DNA of 64,000 bases, from assembly GCA_027484145.1 (NCBI GenBank), contig JAIXUH010000002.1:434001-498000 (forward strand), read 5' to 3'. Each line of letters opens with the position of its first letter. The stretch's first letter is position 1. The position numbers and the translations under genes were made by a program. The DNA comes from Rhodobacter sp. (GTDB lineage: Bacteria > Pseudomonadota > Alphaproteobacteria > Rhodobacterales > Rhodobacteraceae). Below, piece by piece: positions 17,980 to 26,654 of this stretch. Under the pieces are notes generated by a model. The model saw only the letters and a program-made list of their open reading frames with translations. It did not search any database and was not told where the DNA came from.

Positions 17980-18065
17980 TGGGGATAAACCGCACGGTGC
18001 CTAAGAAATTGTTTCAGAATTCTGATAAATTATCCACAACACCGCTAATTTTAACCATTGCGTAA
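17980..18065 (+). promoter_or_regulatory. DnaA box plus CtrA-like box before the DUF6456 gene
   Basis: TTATCCACA at 18030-18038 is an exact match to the consensus DnaA box. A one-mismatch copy (TTATCCCCA on the minus strand) lies at 17980-17988. At 18051-18065 TTAACCATTGCGTAA gives TTAA-N7-GTAA, one base from the CtrA consensus TTAA-N7-TTAA, and contains the CtrA half-site TTAACCAT. The region is AT-rich and ends 22 bases before the start codon at 18087. Confidence 0.5.
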
Positions 18066-18086
18066 CCGATTCCGCAAAAGGGTGCG

Positions 18087-19253
18087 ATGGCACTGACTGG
18101 AAGAGGAAACCGCACGGCGGCCCCGGAAACGACGATGAAACCGAACCTGTCCGCTGACTTCACATTGCCCGCCTGGCTTCCCGATGCGGTCAGGCTTTAC
18201 CTTGACCATACGGGTGAGGGGGTCTCGATCCGGGAACTTGCGCGGCGCGAAGGGGCGCATGCCTCGACCGTGATGCGCAAGGTCCGCCGTTGCGAAATGC
18301 GGCGCGAGGATCCGCTGGTGGATGAGGCATTGGCCCTGTGTGCGGACAGATCGCCCGACCCAGCCAGAGAGGATAGTCCAGCCATGACCGCCCCCATCCG
18401 TACCCCTGTCCTGACCCTTGATGATGCCACGCTGTCACGCGAAGGGCGGCGTATCCTGCGCCGTCTTGCCGAACCGAACGCGGTTCTGGCGATTGCGCCG
18501 GATATGGAAAAGGCCGTGGTGCTGCGCGAATACCCTGATGGCAAGACCGCGCGCACTGCCGTGGTGGAGCGGACAGTGGCGCAGGCCTTTGCTCTGCAAG
18601 ACTGGATCGTATGCCGCAAACAGGGGCGGGTCACGGCCTATGAGATCACGGCTGCGGGCCGGGCCGCGCTGAAACGCATGATCGACGAGGCTGATCTTTC
18701 GCGCCACGCCCATGCGCAAGGGATGGCTGAAGCCGCGATGCCCTTTGCCAATCAGCACCGCGTCTGGGATGACCGGACCATCACGGAAAACGGCACGGCA
18801 CGGCGGCTTCGCTATAATCTGGCCGAAAGCCCGATAGCCGTGCTGGGGCGGCGGCGTGACAAGGAGGGCGCGCCGTTCCTTGAGCCCGAACTGGTGCAGG
18901 CGGCAGAGCGGCTTCGCGAAGATTTCGAACTGGCGCAGATGGGGCCGCGCGTCGCGCAGAACTGGGAGCGGTTCCTGACTGGCGGTGATCGTGGCGCGTT
19001 CCGTCAGGATCAGGGGCTTGCCGAAGGGCCGCGCGCCGCACGCGACCGCGTGGCCGCCGCCTTGCGCGACCTTGGCCCCGGTCTGGGCGATGTGGCGTTA
19101 CGGGTCTGCTGTTTTCTGGAAGGGATCGAAATGGCGGAGAAACGCATGGGCTGGGCGGCGCGGTCGGGCAAGATCGTGCTGCGGATCGCCCTGCAACGCC
19201 TGCGGCGGCACTATGAGGAAACCTATGGCCAGCACGCCCCGCTGATCGGCTAG
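18087..19253 (+). CDS. DUF6456 domain helix-turn-helix protein
   Basis: Protein of 388 residues. Near residues 45-70 is a helix-turn-helix-like segment (GVSIRELARREGAHASTVMRKVRR). A middle region resembles a winged-helix (ILRRLAEPNAVLAI through KQGRVTAYEITAAGRAAL). The C-terminal DUF6456 domain contains RLREDFELAQMGPRVAQNWERF and ends in a GKIVLRIALQRLRRHY helix-turn-helix-like stretch. Family members in Rhodobacterales are annotated only as HTH proteins, and a regulator role is inference. AAAAGGG before ATG 18087 supports this start. Its promoter carries DnaA- and CtrA-like boxes, so cell-cycle control is plausible. It converges on the LysE gene with a four-base stop overlap. Confidence 0.75.
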   Translation: MALTGRGNRTAAPETTMKPNLSADFTLPAWLPDAVRLYLDHTGEGVSIRELARREGAHASTVMRKVRRCEMRREDPLVDEALALCADRSPDPAREDSPAMTAPIRTPVLTLDDATLSREGRRILRRLAEPNAVLAIAPDMEKAVVLREYPDGKTARTAVVERTVAQAFALQDWIVCRKQGRVTAYEITAAGRAALKRMIDEADLSRHAHAQGMAEAAMPFANQHRVWDDRTITENGTARRLRYNLAESPIAVLGRRRDKEGAPFLEPELVQAAERLREDFELAQMGPRVAQNWERFLTGGDRGAFRQDQGLAEGPRAARDRVAAALRDLGPGLGDVALRVCCFLEGIEMAEKRMGWAARSGKIVLRIALQRLRRHYEETYGQHAPLIG

Positions 19254-19840
19254 GCGGGCCAAGCGCCGACCCCGCGCGCGATCAGTGTGACCGAGACTGC
19301 GGCCAGCCAAACGGCCGCGATCCGGCGGATCAGGGGCAGGGCGGCAGACTGGCCCTGATCCTTGCGGGCAAATGACGCGCCAAACGTGGCCCATGCGCCG
19401 CCAATCACAAAGACCTGCGCCACGAACATGGCGATGTTTTGCACAGCATGTGTGGCCGATGGCAGCAAGACCAGTCCAAAGATCAGCGCCTTGGGGTTCA
19501 AAACCGTGGTCACATAGACCATGCGGGCTGTCACCCGGGCATGGGCCTCGCCCGCCTTCGGCAGACGCCACAGGCCAAACGCCAGCCAAGCCACCCAGAC
19601 CCCTGCAGCAAGGGCGATGATCTGCCGCGCTTCAGGATAGCGCGCGATCAGGGTCGTTCCGATCACCATCAGCGGCACAACCGTGGTCAGATAGCCCGCC
19701 ACCTCGGCCGGAACACAGCGCAGGCCCCCCAACAGGCCACGCTCGCTGCCCGCCAAAAACAACAGCGTGTTGGTCGGCCCGGGCGTGATCAGCAACACGC
19801 AAATGGCAAGCGCAAATTCTGTGACTGTCATCATATCCAT
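19250..19840 (-). CDS. LysE-family amino acid exporter
   Basis: Inner-membrane exporter of about 196 residues with six hydrophobic segments. The family motif TPGPTNTLLFLAGSERG in the first helix-loop matches the LysE/RhtB G-x-x-x-G-P-x-x pattern. NPKALIF in the middle is also characteristic. I start at ATG 19840 (MDMMTVTEFALA), which places the first helix at the N-terminus; an upstream frame to 19951 adds non-hydrophobic sequence. Members export basic amino acids, homoserine lactones or threonine. The substrate is not predictable here. Confidence 0.82.
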   Translation of the reverse strand: MDMMTVTEFALAICVLLITPGPTNTLLFLAGSERGLLGGLRCVPAEVAGYLTTVVPLMVIGTTLIARYPEARQIIALAAGVWVAWLAFGLWRLPKAGEAHARVTARMVYVTTVLNPKALIFGLVLLPSATHAVQNIAMFVAQVFVIGGAWATFGASFARKDQGQSAALPLIRRIAAVWLAAVSVTLIARGVGAWPA

Positions 19841-19921
19841 CAGGGGGCCTGTTTGCCAAAGTCTGCACGCCCACGCCTGCCACTGACGATGATTTGAATC
19901 AAGACGCTGATCTGCCGCAAG

Positions 19922-19946
19922 GCGGGGGGCAAGGTCTGCCCCCCGC
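19922..19946 (-). terminator. GC-rich hairpin downstream of aquaporin gene
   Basis: A ten-pair stem (19922-19931 with 19937-19946) closes a five-base loop, 25 bases past the aquaporin stop on the minus strand. No T run follows in either direction, so it is a probable but not classical terminator. Confidence 0.45.
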
Positions 19947-19970
19947 TGCATTGATAGCGTCGTCAGTCTG

Positions 19971-20651
19971 TCAGGCGCGGGTCAGACCCATCTGGTGCAC
20001 GATCCCGGCCAGAAGGCCGCCTGCAAGGGGGGCCGCAATGAACACCCACAGATCCGCAAGGGCTTTGCCGCCAACAAAGATGGCCGGGCCGATCGACCGC
20101 GCCGGGTTGACCGAAACCCCGGTGACGTTGATCCCGACCAAATGAATTGCGGCCAGTGTCAGGCCAATGGCAAGGCCTGCCATTGCGCCGGGGGCGCCGT
20201 CATCGGTTGCGCCCAAGATCACGGTGACGAACAGGAAGGACATAACGAATTCAAAGACCAAGGCTGCGGTCAGGGAATACTCGCCCAAGTATCCCGCGCC
20301 AAAACCGTTCTGTCCCAGACCATTGGTGGCAAGGCTGTAGTCGGCCTTGCCGCTGGCAATGGCCAGCAGGATTGCCGCCCCCGCGATGGCCCCAATGGTT
20401 TGCGCAACAGCATAGGCACCAAAATCGGCCAGCGACATCCGCCCTGCCGCCACCATCCCCAGACTGACGGCCGGGTTCAGATGCGCCCCCGAAATCGCGC
20501 CAAGGCCATAGGCCGCCGCCACAATGGCCAGACCAAAGGCCAGCGATATCCCTGTCATCCCGATCTGCGCGCCCATCAGAACCGCCGCACCACAGCCGAA
20601 CAGCACCAGGATCATGGTCCCCAGCACCTCGGCAATCATCTTCTTACCCAT
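19971..20651 (-). CDS. aqpZ: Aquaporin Z-type water channel
   Basis: Inner-membrane water channel of 226 residues with six helices and both pore motifs intact (HLNPAVS and SVNPARS). Selectivity-filter positions look like AqpZ: Phe in the LAFGLAI segment, His in [11 protein letters not shown], and Arg after the second NPA. This favours water over glycerol. CGGA shortly before ATG 20651 supports the start. It is divergent from lipA. A hairpin follows its stop. Confidence 0.9.
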   Translation of the reverse strand: MGKKMIAEVLGTMILVLFGCGAAVLMGAQIGMTGISLAFGLAIVAAAYGLGAISGAHLNPAVSLGMVAAGRMSLADFGAYAVAQTIGAIAGAAILLAIASGKADYSLATNGLGQNGFGAGYLGEYSLTAALVFEFVMSFLFVTVILGATDDGAPGAMAGLAIGLTLAAIHLVGINVTGVSVNPARSIGPAIFVGGKALADLWVFIAAPLAGGLLAGIVHQMGLTRA

Positions 20652-20783
20652 TGTTCCGCATTCCCTTTTGAACCTTTGCATTTTTCACATGGGGCCAAAT
20701 CGCACATGCATGGTGTCAAAGATTGCCTTGCCCCCAATTCAAGCATATGTCGGAACCATCAGAACGTGAGGGGGAAAAACAAC

Positions 20784-21734
20784 GTGCGCGATCTGAAATT
20801 GCCCGAGCAGCGCCACCCCGAAAAGGCGCATCGGCCTGACAATGCCCAGCCGAAAAAGCCGGATTGGATTCGCGTCAAGGCGCCCACGTCCGAAGGCTAT
20901 AAAAAGACGCGCGACATTCTGAAGGAAAAGAAACTCGTCACGGTGTGTGAGGAGGCGGGCTGCCCCAACGTCGGCGAATGCTGGAGCCAGGGCCACGCCA
21001 CCATGATGATCATGGGGGAAATCTGCACCCGTGGCTGTACCTTCTGCAATGTGGCGACCGGCAAGCCGCAAACCCTTGATGCGTTCGAACCCGGTCGTGT
21101 GGCGCATGCCGTGGCCGAACTGGGGCTGAAGCATGTGGTCATCACGTCGGTGGACCGTGACGATCTGGAAGATGGCGGGGCCGAGCATTTCGCCCAGACC
21201 ATCCGGGCGATCCGCCATCGCGCACCTGCCACCACCATCGAGATTCTGACGCCCGATTTCCTGAAATGCCCGCCGTCCGCCTTGGAAAAGGTGGTCGAGG
21301 CCCGGCCCGATGTGTTCAACCACAATCTGGAAACCGTGCCCGGCCTATATCTGGAGGTGCGCCCCGGCGCGCGCTACTTCCATTCGTTGCGGCTGTTGCA
21401 AAAGGTCAAAGAGCTTGACCCCACCATTTTTACAAAATCGGGCATCATGGTGGGCTTGGGCGAAGACCGCGCCGGGGTACTGCAAGTGATGGATGATATG
21501 CGCAGCGCCGATGTCGATTTCCTGACCATTGGCCAGTATCTGCAACCCACGCCCAAGCATCACCGGATTGACCGGTTCGTGACCCCGGATGAATTCAAGG
21601 GCTATGAATCCTCGGCCTATGGCAAGGGGTTCCTGATGGTTTCGGCCACGCCGCTGACTCGGTCGTCCTATCACGCGGGCGATGATTTCGAGCGTTTGCG
21701 CGCCGCCCGTCTGGCCAAACTGGGCCGGGTCTGA
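20784..21734 (+). CDS. lipA: Lipoyl synthase
   Basis: Radical SAM enzyme that inserts two sulphurs into octanoyl groups bound to lipoyl domains. The protein has 316 residues. Auxiliary cluster cysteines are at about 55, 60 and 66 ([12 protein letters not shown]), and the radical SAM cysteines at 81, 85 and 88 (CTRGCTFC). The conserved RSSY that donates the serine ligand is near 293-296. The start is GTG 20784 behind GAGGGGG. The frame stays open upstream to 19995, but that part overlaps the aquaporin gene and is not coding. As an Fe-S enzyme it depends on the Suf system encoded at the right end. Confidence 0.96.
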   Translation: MRDLKLPEQRHPEKAHRPDNAQPKKPDWIRVKAPTSEGYKKTRDILKEKKLVTVCEEAGCPNVGECWSQGHATMMIMGEICTRGCTFCNVATGKPQTLDAFEPGRVAHAVAELGLKHVVITSVDRDDLEDGGAEHFAQTIRAIRHRAPATTIEILTPDFLKCPPSALEKVVEARPDVFNHNLETVPGLYLEVRPGARYFHSLRLLQKVKELDPTIFTKSGIMVGLGEDRAGVLQVMDDMRSADVDFLTIGQYLQPTPKHHRIDRFVTPDEFKGYESSAYGKGFLMVSATPLTRSSYHAGDDFERLRAARLAKLGRV

Positions 21735-21881
21735 CGCCAGCCCAAGCGGGCCACAGCATCGGCACGCCCGTGCCGTTGCGTCAATGCGCGATTCTCTCGC
21801 GCCTTTGGATGAAACTGCACTAGGCTTACTGCCGCAGGGGCCGAGGGAAGCGGCACCTGCCTTGGCTTGGGAGGGCCGTTC

Positions 21882-23417
21882 ATGACCATACACACCAGCC
21901 CGATGGGCGGCTTTGCCGTGCCGGATGTTTCCATTTCGGACCTTGTTTTGTCTGGTCTGGCTGTTTCTGGTGATCGCGTTGTGCTGCGGTGTGATGCTTC
22001 GGGCTATGCGTTGACAGGGCATGTCTTGGCCGACCGGATTCGGCGGTTAGCCGGGGGGCTTGCCGCAAGGGGCATGGGGCCGGGGTCGGTGGTGGCCATC
22101 ATGTCGGGCAATACGCCTGATTTTGCCACGGTGTTTCACGGCGTGGCGCTTGCCGGGGCAACGATGACCACGGTCAATCCGACCTATACCGCGCCGGAGC
22201 TTTCCCACCAGTTAAGGGATTCGGGGGCCAGCGTTTTGATCGTGCCATCTGCGCTGCTGGCGGTGGCAGAAGAGGCTGCAAAGGGCACGGCTGTCACGCT
22301 GGTGGCTACGCTTGATCGTGCCGAAGGTGTGACGTCGATTGATGATCTGATGGGCCCGCCGATACAGGCGCAGGTTCCGGTTGATCTGGTTGGGCATGCG
22401 GTGGTTCTGCCCTATTCTTCGGGCACGACGGGTCTGCCCAAAGGGGTCAGGCTCAGCCATCGCAACCTCGTCGCCAATGTGCTGCAGGTGCAGGCGCTGA
22501 TTGGGGTCAGACCGGGTGATGTGACGCTTGCCATTTTGCCGTTCTTCCACATCTACGGCATGCAAGTGCTTATGAACATGTATCTTTCTCATGGGGCGGG
22601 GTTGGTGACGCTGCCGCGCTTTGATCTGGCGCAGGCGCTGTCGGTTCTGGCGGCGGAACGGGTGGAAAAGCTGTTCGTGGCCCCCCCCGTGGTGGTGGCA
22701 TTGGCCAAGCATCCGATGGTGGCGGACCATGACCTGTCGGCGTTGCGCTTCATGCTGTCGGGCGCTGCGCCCTTGGGCGGCGATGTCGCGCAGGCGGCCT
22801 CGGCGCGGCTGGGGGCCGAGGTGACGCAAGGTTACGGCATGACCGAAGCCAGCCCCGTGACCCACTTCACCGCCCCCTCCAGCAATCGCCCCGGCACAGT
22901 GGGTCAGTTGGTGCCCGGCACCGAGGCGCGACTGGTGGACCCCGCCACCGGCCTTGATGCCGAGGAAGGCGAGGTCTGGGTGCGCGGCCCGCAGGTGATG
23001 CTGGGCTATCACAACAACGATGAGGCGACAGCGCGCACGCTGACGGCGGATGGCTGGTTGAAAACCGGCGATCTGGCACGGGTGCAGGCCGATGGCTATT
23101 TCGAGATTCTGGACCGCGTGAAGGAACTGATCAAGGTGTCAGGCTTTCAGGTTGCCCCGGCCGAAGTGGAGGCCGCCCTTCTGGCGCATCCCGATATTGC
23201 CGATGCGGCCGTTACGGCGATTGCCGATGAGGAAAGCGGCGAACGCCCCAAGGCGCATGTCGTGCGCCGCGCCGGGGTTGACCTGGGCGTAGAGGCAGTT
23301 CTGGCCCATCTGGCCGGGCGGCTTGCCCCCTACAAGCGGCCCACGGAGGTGGTGTTCGTGGACAGCATTCCGAAATCGGCCAGCGGTAAGATCCTGCGCA
23401 GGCTCTTGAAGTCTTAG
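21882..23417 (+). CDS. AMP-forming acyl-CoA synthetase / 4-coumarate-CoA ligase-like
   Basis: ANL-superfamily ligase of 511 residues that activates a carboxylate as acyl-AMP and then as acyl-CoA. Core motifs are the P-loop YSSGTTGLPKGV, GYGMTEASP, the adenylate-binding KTGDLARVQADGYFEILDR region, and the C-terminal catalytic lysine in KSASGKILRR. The motif FFHIYGM is like plant 4-coumarate ligases. GGGAGGG before ATG 21882 fixes the start. It stands alone between lipA and the convergent COQ10-like gene, so whether the acid is aromatic or aliphatic is open. Confidence 0.85.
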   Translation: MTIHTSPMGGFAVPDVSISDLVLSGLAVSGDRVVLRCDASGYALTGHVLADRIRRLAGGLAARGMGPGSVVAIMSGNTPDFATVFHGVALAGATMTTVNPTYTAPELSHQLRDSGASVLIVPSALLAVAEEAAKGTAVTLVATLDRAEGVTSIDDLMGPPIQAQVPVDLVGHAVVLPYSSGTTGLPKGVRLSHRNLVANVLQVQALIGVRPGDVTLAILPFFHIYGMQVLMNMYLSHGAGLVTLPRFDLAQALSVLAAERVEKLFVAPPVVVALAKHPMVADHDLSALRFMLSGAAPLGGDVAQAASARLGAEVTQGYGMTEASPVTHFTAPSSNRPGTVGQLVPGTEARLVDPATGLDAEEGEVWVRGPQVMLGYHNNDEATARTLTADGWLKTGDLARVQADGYFEILDRVKELIKVSGFQVAPAEVEAALLAHPDIADAAVTAIADEESGERPKAHVVRRAGVDLGVEAVLAHLAGRLAPYKRPTEVVFVDSIPKSASGKILRRLLKS

Positions 23418-23449
23418 GCGAAGTTTGGCCTGCAAGCCATTGACTGATA

Positions 23450-23905
23450 TCAGGCGCGGCGGCCGTAAAGTTCGACGGCCCGCCGCTCGAACGCCCGCAC
23501 AACCCGCTGCATGGCATCGTTGAACACCACGCCGATGATGCCCTGCAGAATCGCATTCCGAAATTCGAAATCGACAAAGAAATCAACATCACAGCCGCAG
23601 GTTGCATCCTGAAACGACCATGTCGATTTCATGTATTTGAACGGCCCGTCAAGGTATTCCGTGTCGATCTTCTTTTGTGCGGGCCACAGGATGACCCGGC
23701 TGCCAAAGCGTTCGCGGAACACCTTGAATGAGATCACAAGATCCGCCTCCATCACCTCGGCCCCATCATCGCGCGGCGTACGCGACCGGATGCGCGCGGC
23801 AGAATTCCACGGCAGGAACTTGGGGTAAGACGCCACATCGGACACAAGATTGTACATCTCGTCCGCCGAGTAGGGCATGAAACGTTTTTCGTGATGTGTC
23901 GGCAT
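23450..23905 (-). CDS. COQ10/RatA-like START-domain (SRPBCC) protein
   Basis: Protein of 151 residues in the polyketide-cyclase/COQ10 group. It begins with the family pattern F-x-P-Y-S-A-D-E-M-Y-N-L-V-x-D-V-x-x-Y-P-x-F-L-P-W. The domain makes a hydrophobic cavity; COQ10 binds ubiquinone and is needed for efficient respiration, whereas the E. coli RatA naming rests on a ribosome-association phenotype. In an alphaproteobacterium with ubiquinone the COQ10-like role is more likely. I chose ATG 23905 (MPTHHEKRFMPYS) with GGAAAG upstream. It is divergent from hpt. Confidence 0.82.
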   Translation of the reverse strand: MPTHHEKRFMPYSADEMYNLVSDVASYPKFLPWNSAARIRSRTPRDDGAEVMEADLVISFKVFRERFGSRVILWPAQKKIDTEYLDGPFKYMKSTWSFQDATCGCDVDFFVDFEFRNAILQGIIGVVFNDAMQRVVRAFERRAVELYGRRA

Positions 23906-23968
23906 GAGGCTTTCCGTGACTTGGGAACTGTTCTTGGGTAGAACCCGGACGGAAATCAAGAGGTCCCC

Positions 23969-24517
23969 ATGCCGGAACGAAGCTATGTGATTGACCAGAT
24001 GATCAGCGCCAAGGCCATTGCGGCGCGGGTCGAGGCTTTGGCGCGCGACATTACCCAGCATTTCAAGGGCACCGACAAACTGGTGGTCGTGGGCCTGCTG
24101 CGGGGGTCTTTCGTGTTCATTGCAGATCTGGTGCGCGAAATCGACCTTCCGGTCGAGGTCGACTTTCTGGAGGCCTCAAGCTATGGCGATGCCATGCAAT
24201 CCAGCCGCGAGGTACGGATTCTGAAGGATATCCGGGGCGAGATTGCGGGCCGCGACGTGCTGGTGGTCGAAGACATCGTCGATACCGGCTTTACGCTGCA
24301 TCATGTGAAGACGCTGCTGATGGCGCGCCAGCCTGCACGGCTGGAAATCTGTGCGCTGCTGGACAAGCCGTCGCGCCGCGAGGCCGACATTCGTGCCACA
24401 TGGACAGGTTTCGAGATTCCCGACGAATTTGTAGTGGGTTACGGGATCGACTTCGCGCAGCGCAACCGCAACCTGCCCTTTATCGGCAAGGTGCGCTTTA
24501 CGGATGGTGCGGCATGA
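23969..24517 (+). CDS. hpt: Hypoxanthine phosphoribosyltransferase
   Basis: Purine salvage enzyme of 182 residues making IMP or GMP from hypoxanthine or guanine and PRPP. The PRPP-binding loop [11 protein letters not shown] and the flexible-loop Ser-Tyr (EASSYGD) are present, as is the [10 protein letters not shown] pyrophosphate loop. AAGAGG before ATG 23969 is a clear ribosome binding site. Its stop overlaps the start of a small membrane protein gene (24514). With guaA and guaB elsewhere in the window it completes the guanine nucleotide supply genes present here. Confidence 0.93.
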   Translation: MPERSYVIDQMISAKAIAARVEALARDITQHFKGTDKLVVVGLLRGSFVFIADLVREIDLPVEVDFLEASSYGDAMQSSREVRILKDIRGEIAGRDVLVVEDIVDTGFTLHHVKTLLMARQPARLEICALLDKPSRREADIRATWTGFEIPDEFVVGYGIDFAQRNRNLPFIGKVRFTDGAA

Positions 24518-24690
24518 ACCTGACGTGGCTTTTGCGCATGGCAAATTGGGTGCGCCATCCGCCAAGTCCGCAGCGGGTGAAACTGGTATTGGGTGTGATC
24601 GTGGTTTGTGTCGTCCTTGTCGGGATCGAGCATTTCGTGGGCTGGCCCGAGGCTTTGCGTGTGGAAAAGGTGGGGCGCGGCGTGCCATAG
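24514..24690 (+). CDS. Small single-pass membrane protein coupled to hpt
   Basis: A 58-residue protein whose ATG (24514) overlaps the hpt stop in an ATGA arrangement. After a basic amphipathic start ([18 protein letters not shown]) it has one membrane helix (about residues 24-43, [20 protein letters not shown]). A short basic tail follows. By the positive-inside rule the N-terminus should be cytoplasmic. I know of no function. The tight coupling suggests co-expression with purine salvage, but this may be only operon packing. Confidence 0.6.
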   Translation: MNLTWLLRMANWVRHPPSPQRVKLVLGVIVVCVVLVGIEHFVGWPEALRVEKVGRGVP

Positions 24691-24785
24691 CGCGGCCTCG
24701 CAAAAACTTAACTCGACCGAACACGCCTTTTGGATAGGATGGGCCACAGAAACGGGCATGCTGCCCGCTGTTCAAAGGTGCCCAG

Positions 24786-25676
24786 ATGAAACGCCTTGCT
24801 TATCTTGCCCTGACGGCTGCCGTGATCGGTGGCGCGGTTTTCTGGGTTGTGACCATGCCAAAGACGGTTGACGCCGCGGCCTTTGCCGGGATCACGGCTG
24901 ATGCAGCGCGGGGCGAGGCGGTGTTTACCGCCGCAGGCTGTGCGTCGTGCCATACGGCGCCGGGGGCAGCCAGCGATGCACAACTGGTTCTGGCGGGCGG
25001 GCAAAGCTTTGCCTCTGATTTCGGCACTTTCATCGCCCCCAACATTAGCCCCGACCCGACCCATGGCATCGGCGACTGGCCGGTCGAGGCGCTTGCCACC
25101 GCCATCATGGCCGGGGTGTCGCCCGAGGGCGCACATTACTACCCAGCCTTGCCCTATTGGTCCTATGAACGGCTGGAACTGCAGGATGTGGCCGATCTGC
25201 ACGCCTATATGCAGACGCTGCCGCCCTCTGCCACTCCCAGCCAGCCGCATCAGGTTGGCTTTCCGTTTTCGATCCGCAGAATGGTGGGCGGGTGGAAGTT
25301 CCTGAACATGCGCCCCGATTTCGTGGTGCAGGGCGATCTGACGGAGGCCGAGACCCGTGGGCGCTATATCTCCGAAGCCATGGCGCATTGTGGCGAGTGC
25401 CATACCCCGCGCGATCCGCTGGGGGGGCTGGACACCAGCCGTTGGCTGGCAGGCGCGCCAAACCCGTCGGGGCAGGGCACCATTCCCAACATCACCCCGG
25501 CCAAGCTGACCTGGTCCGAAGATGAGATCGTGGAATACCTGACCAGCGGCTTTACGCCCGAATTCGATTCGGTGGGCGGGCATATGGCGCATGTGGTGGA
25601 AAACATGTCAAAGCTGCCGGAATCAGACCGCCGTGCCGTGGCGGCCTATCTGAAAAAGGTGCCAGCGTCGGAATAG
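24786..25676 (+). CDS. Dihaem c-type cytochrome
   Basis: Periplasmic or membrane-anchored electron carrier of 296 residues. Two haem-binding motifs are present: CASCH (Cys52, Cys55, His56) and CGECH (Cys201, Cys204, His205). Candidate Met ligands lie downstream of each. Residues 5-24 form an uncleaved-looking signal anchor. The two-domain layout resembles cytochrome subunits of membrane-bound alcohol, aldehyde or gluconate dehydrogenases, but no dehydrogenase subunit is adjacent. It converges on pncC. Its partner is unknown. Confidence 0.85.
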   Translation: MKRLAYLALTAAVIGGAVFWVVTMPKTVDAAAFAGITADAARGEAVFTAAGCASCHTAPGAASDAQLVLAGGQSFASDFGTFIAPNISPDPTHGIGDWPVEALATAIMAGVSPEGAHYYPALPYWSYERLELQDVADLHAYMQTLPPSATPSQPHQVGFPFSIRRMVGGWKFLNMRPDFVVQGDLTEAETRGRYISEAMAHCGECHTPRDPLGGLDTSRWLAGAPNPSGQGTIPNITPAKLTWSEDEIVEYLTSGFTPEFDSVGGHMAHVVENMSKLPESDRRAVAAYLKKVPASE

Positions 25677-25689
25677 CCGCGCGCTGCGT

Positions 25690-26160
25690 TCAGCGGTTCA
25701 GCGCTGCGGCCAGAAGGCCAAGTGCATGCCGAACGGTGGCTGCGCGCACCTGTGCGCGGCCCAAGGCACCAAAGTCGATCGTCTGAGTCTGCGTGGCGCG
25801 GCCCTTTTGTGCCAGGCCGAAGCACACGCGCCCCTCTGGCTTGAACTCGGACCCGCCCGGCCCGGCGATGCCCGTGACCGAAACGGCAAGCGTCGCCTCA
25901 GACCGCGACAGGGCCCCTTCGGCCATTTCGGCAGCAATCTCTTCGCTGACCGCCCCGACGCGGGCGAGAGTCGCAGGCAGAACTCCCAGCATCTGCACCT
26001 TGGCCGCGTTGGAATAGGTGATGAAGCCACGGTCGAACACATCGGACGATCCGGCGATATCGGTCAGAGCCGCGCCAATCATGCCGCCGGTGCAGCTTTC
26101 TGCGGTGGCGATCCTGTCGCCGGAGGCGCGAGCAAGGGCCAACACCTGTTCGGCTGTCAT
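25690..26160 (-). CDS. pncC: Nicotinamide-nucleotide amidohydrolase (CinA C-terminal domain type)
   Basis: Protein of 156 residues consisting only of the CinA C-terminal domain. The nucleophile-region motif is [17 protein letters not shown] in outline, with the later [11 protein letters not shown] motif. Such stand-alone proteins deamidate NMN to nicotinate mononucleotide in NAD recycling. ATG 26160 overlaps the pgpA stop (26157-26160), so it is the third gene of an ispDF-pgpA-pncC coupled set. Confidence 0.88.
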   Translation of the reverse strand: MTAEQVLALARASGDRIATAESCTGGMIGAALTDIAGSSDVFDRGFITYSNAAKVQMLGVLPATLARVGAVSEEIAAEMAEGALSRSEATLAVSVTGIAGPGGSEFKPEGRVCFGLAQKGRATQTQTIDFGALGRAQVRAATVRHALGLLAAALNR

Positions 26161-26654
26161 CGCATCAAGACCCCATGCGCCAGCCCTGCGGCCACAATCG
26201 TTGCCACCCCGGCAAAAAGGCCGGCCCACAGATCATCAAGCATCACGCCAGCGGCATCATGGCGGCGGTCCGCACGCCCAACCAGCCAAGGCTTCCAGAT
26301 ATCGAACAGCCGAAAGAACACAAAGGCCACGACCCACCCCGGATAGGCGGTCAACCACCAATCCTCCATCCCGCGGCTCCAGAAAGCGGCGGCGGGGAAC
26401 AGCAGCGCCAGCCATTGGCCCGCCACCTCATCAATCACGATCTCGGACGGGTCTTCGCCGGGCCGGTCCCGCAACGCGGCGGCGCAGGCCCAAAAGCCAA
26501 GCGCCGTCACCGCGACTGTGGCCAGAACCAGTGCGGGAAAGCCAAGCATATGGTCGATCGCCACGCCCAGCCCGATGGCCGCCGCCGAGCCCCATGTTCC
26601 CGGTGCCGGGCGCAACAGGCCGACGTAGCCAAAGGTCGTGATGGCGCGGATCAT
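26157..26654 (-). CDS. pgpA: Phosphatidylglycerophosphatase A
   Basis: Membrane enzyme of 165 residues that dephosphorylates phosphatidylglycerophosphate to phosphatidylglycerol. Family motifs seen are the early PAPGTWGS, the acidic [10 protein letters not shown], and RLFDIWKPW followed by [10 protein letters not shown]. Several hydrophobic segments fit an integral membrane protein. I chose ATG 26654, which overlaps the ispDF stop (26651-26654), over a start six codons upstream inside ispDF. Confidence 0.92.
   Translation of the reverse strand: MIRAITTFGYVGLLRPAPGTWGSAAAIGLGVAIDHMLGFPALVLATVAVTALGFWACAAALRDRPGEDPSEIVIDEVAGQWLALLFPAAAFWSRGMEDWWLTAYPGWVVAFVFFRLFDIWKPWLVGRADRRHDAAGVMLDDLWAGLFAGVATIVAAGLAHGVLMR

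Noticed and set aside
17919-18086. Chromosomal replication origin suggested by the DnaA box and AT-rich DNA
   Set aside because: Only one perfect box and one weak box are present, the AT-rich stretch is short, and origin-linked genes such as dnaA, hemE or parAB are not nearby; a regulated promoter explains it better.
19995-20783. Upstream extension of the lipA frame
   Set aside because: It runs antisense through the aquaporin gene; LipA homology and a ribosome binding site place the start at GTG 20784.
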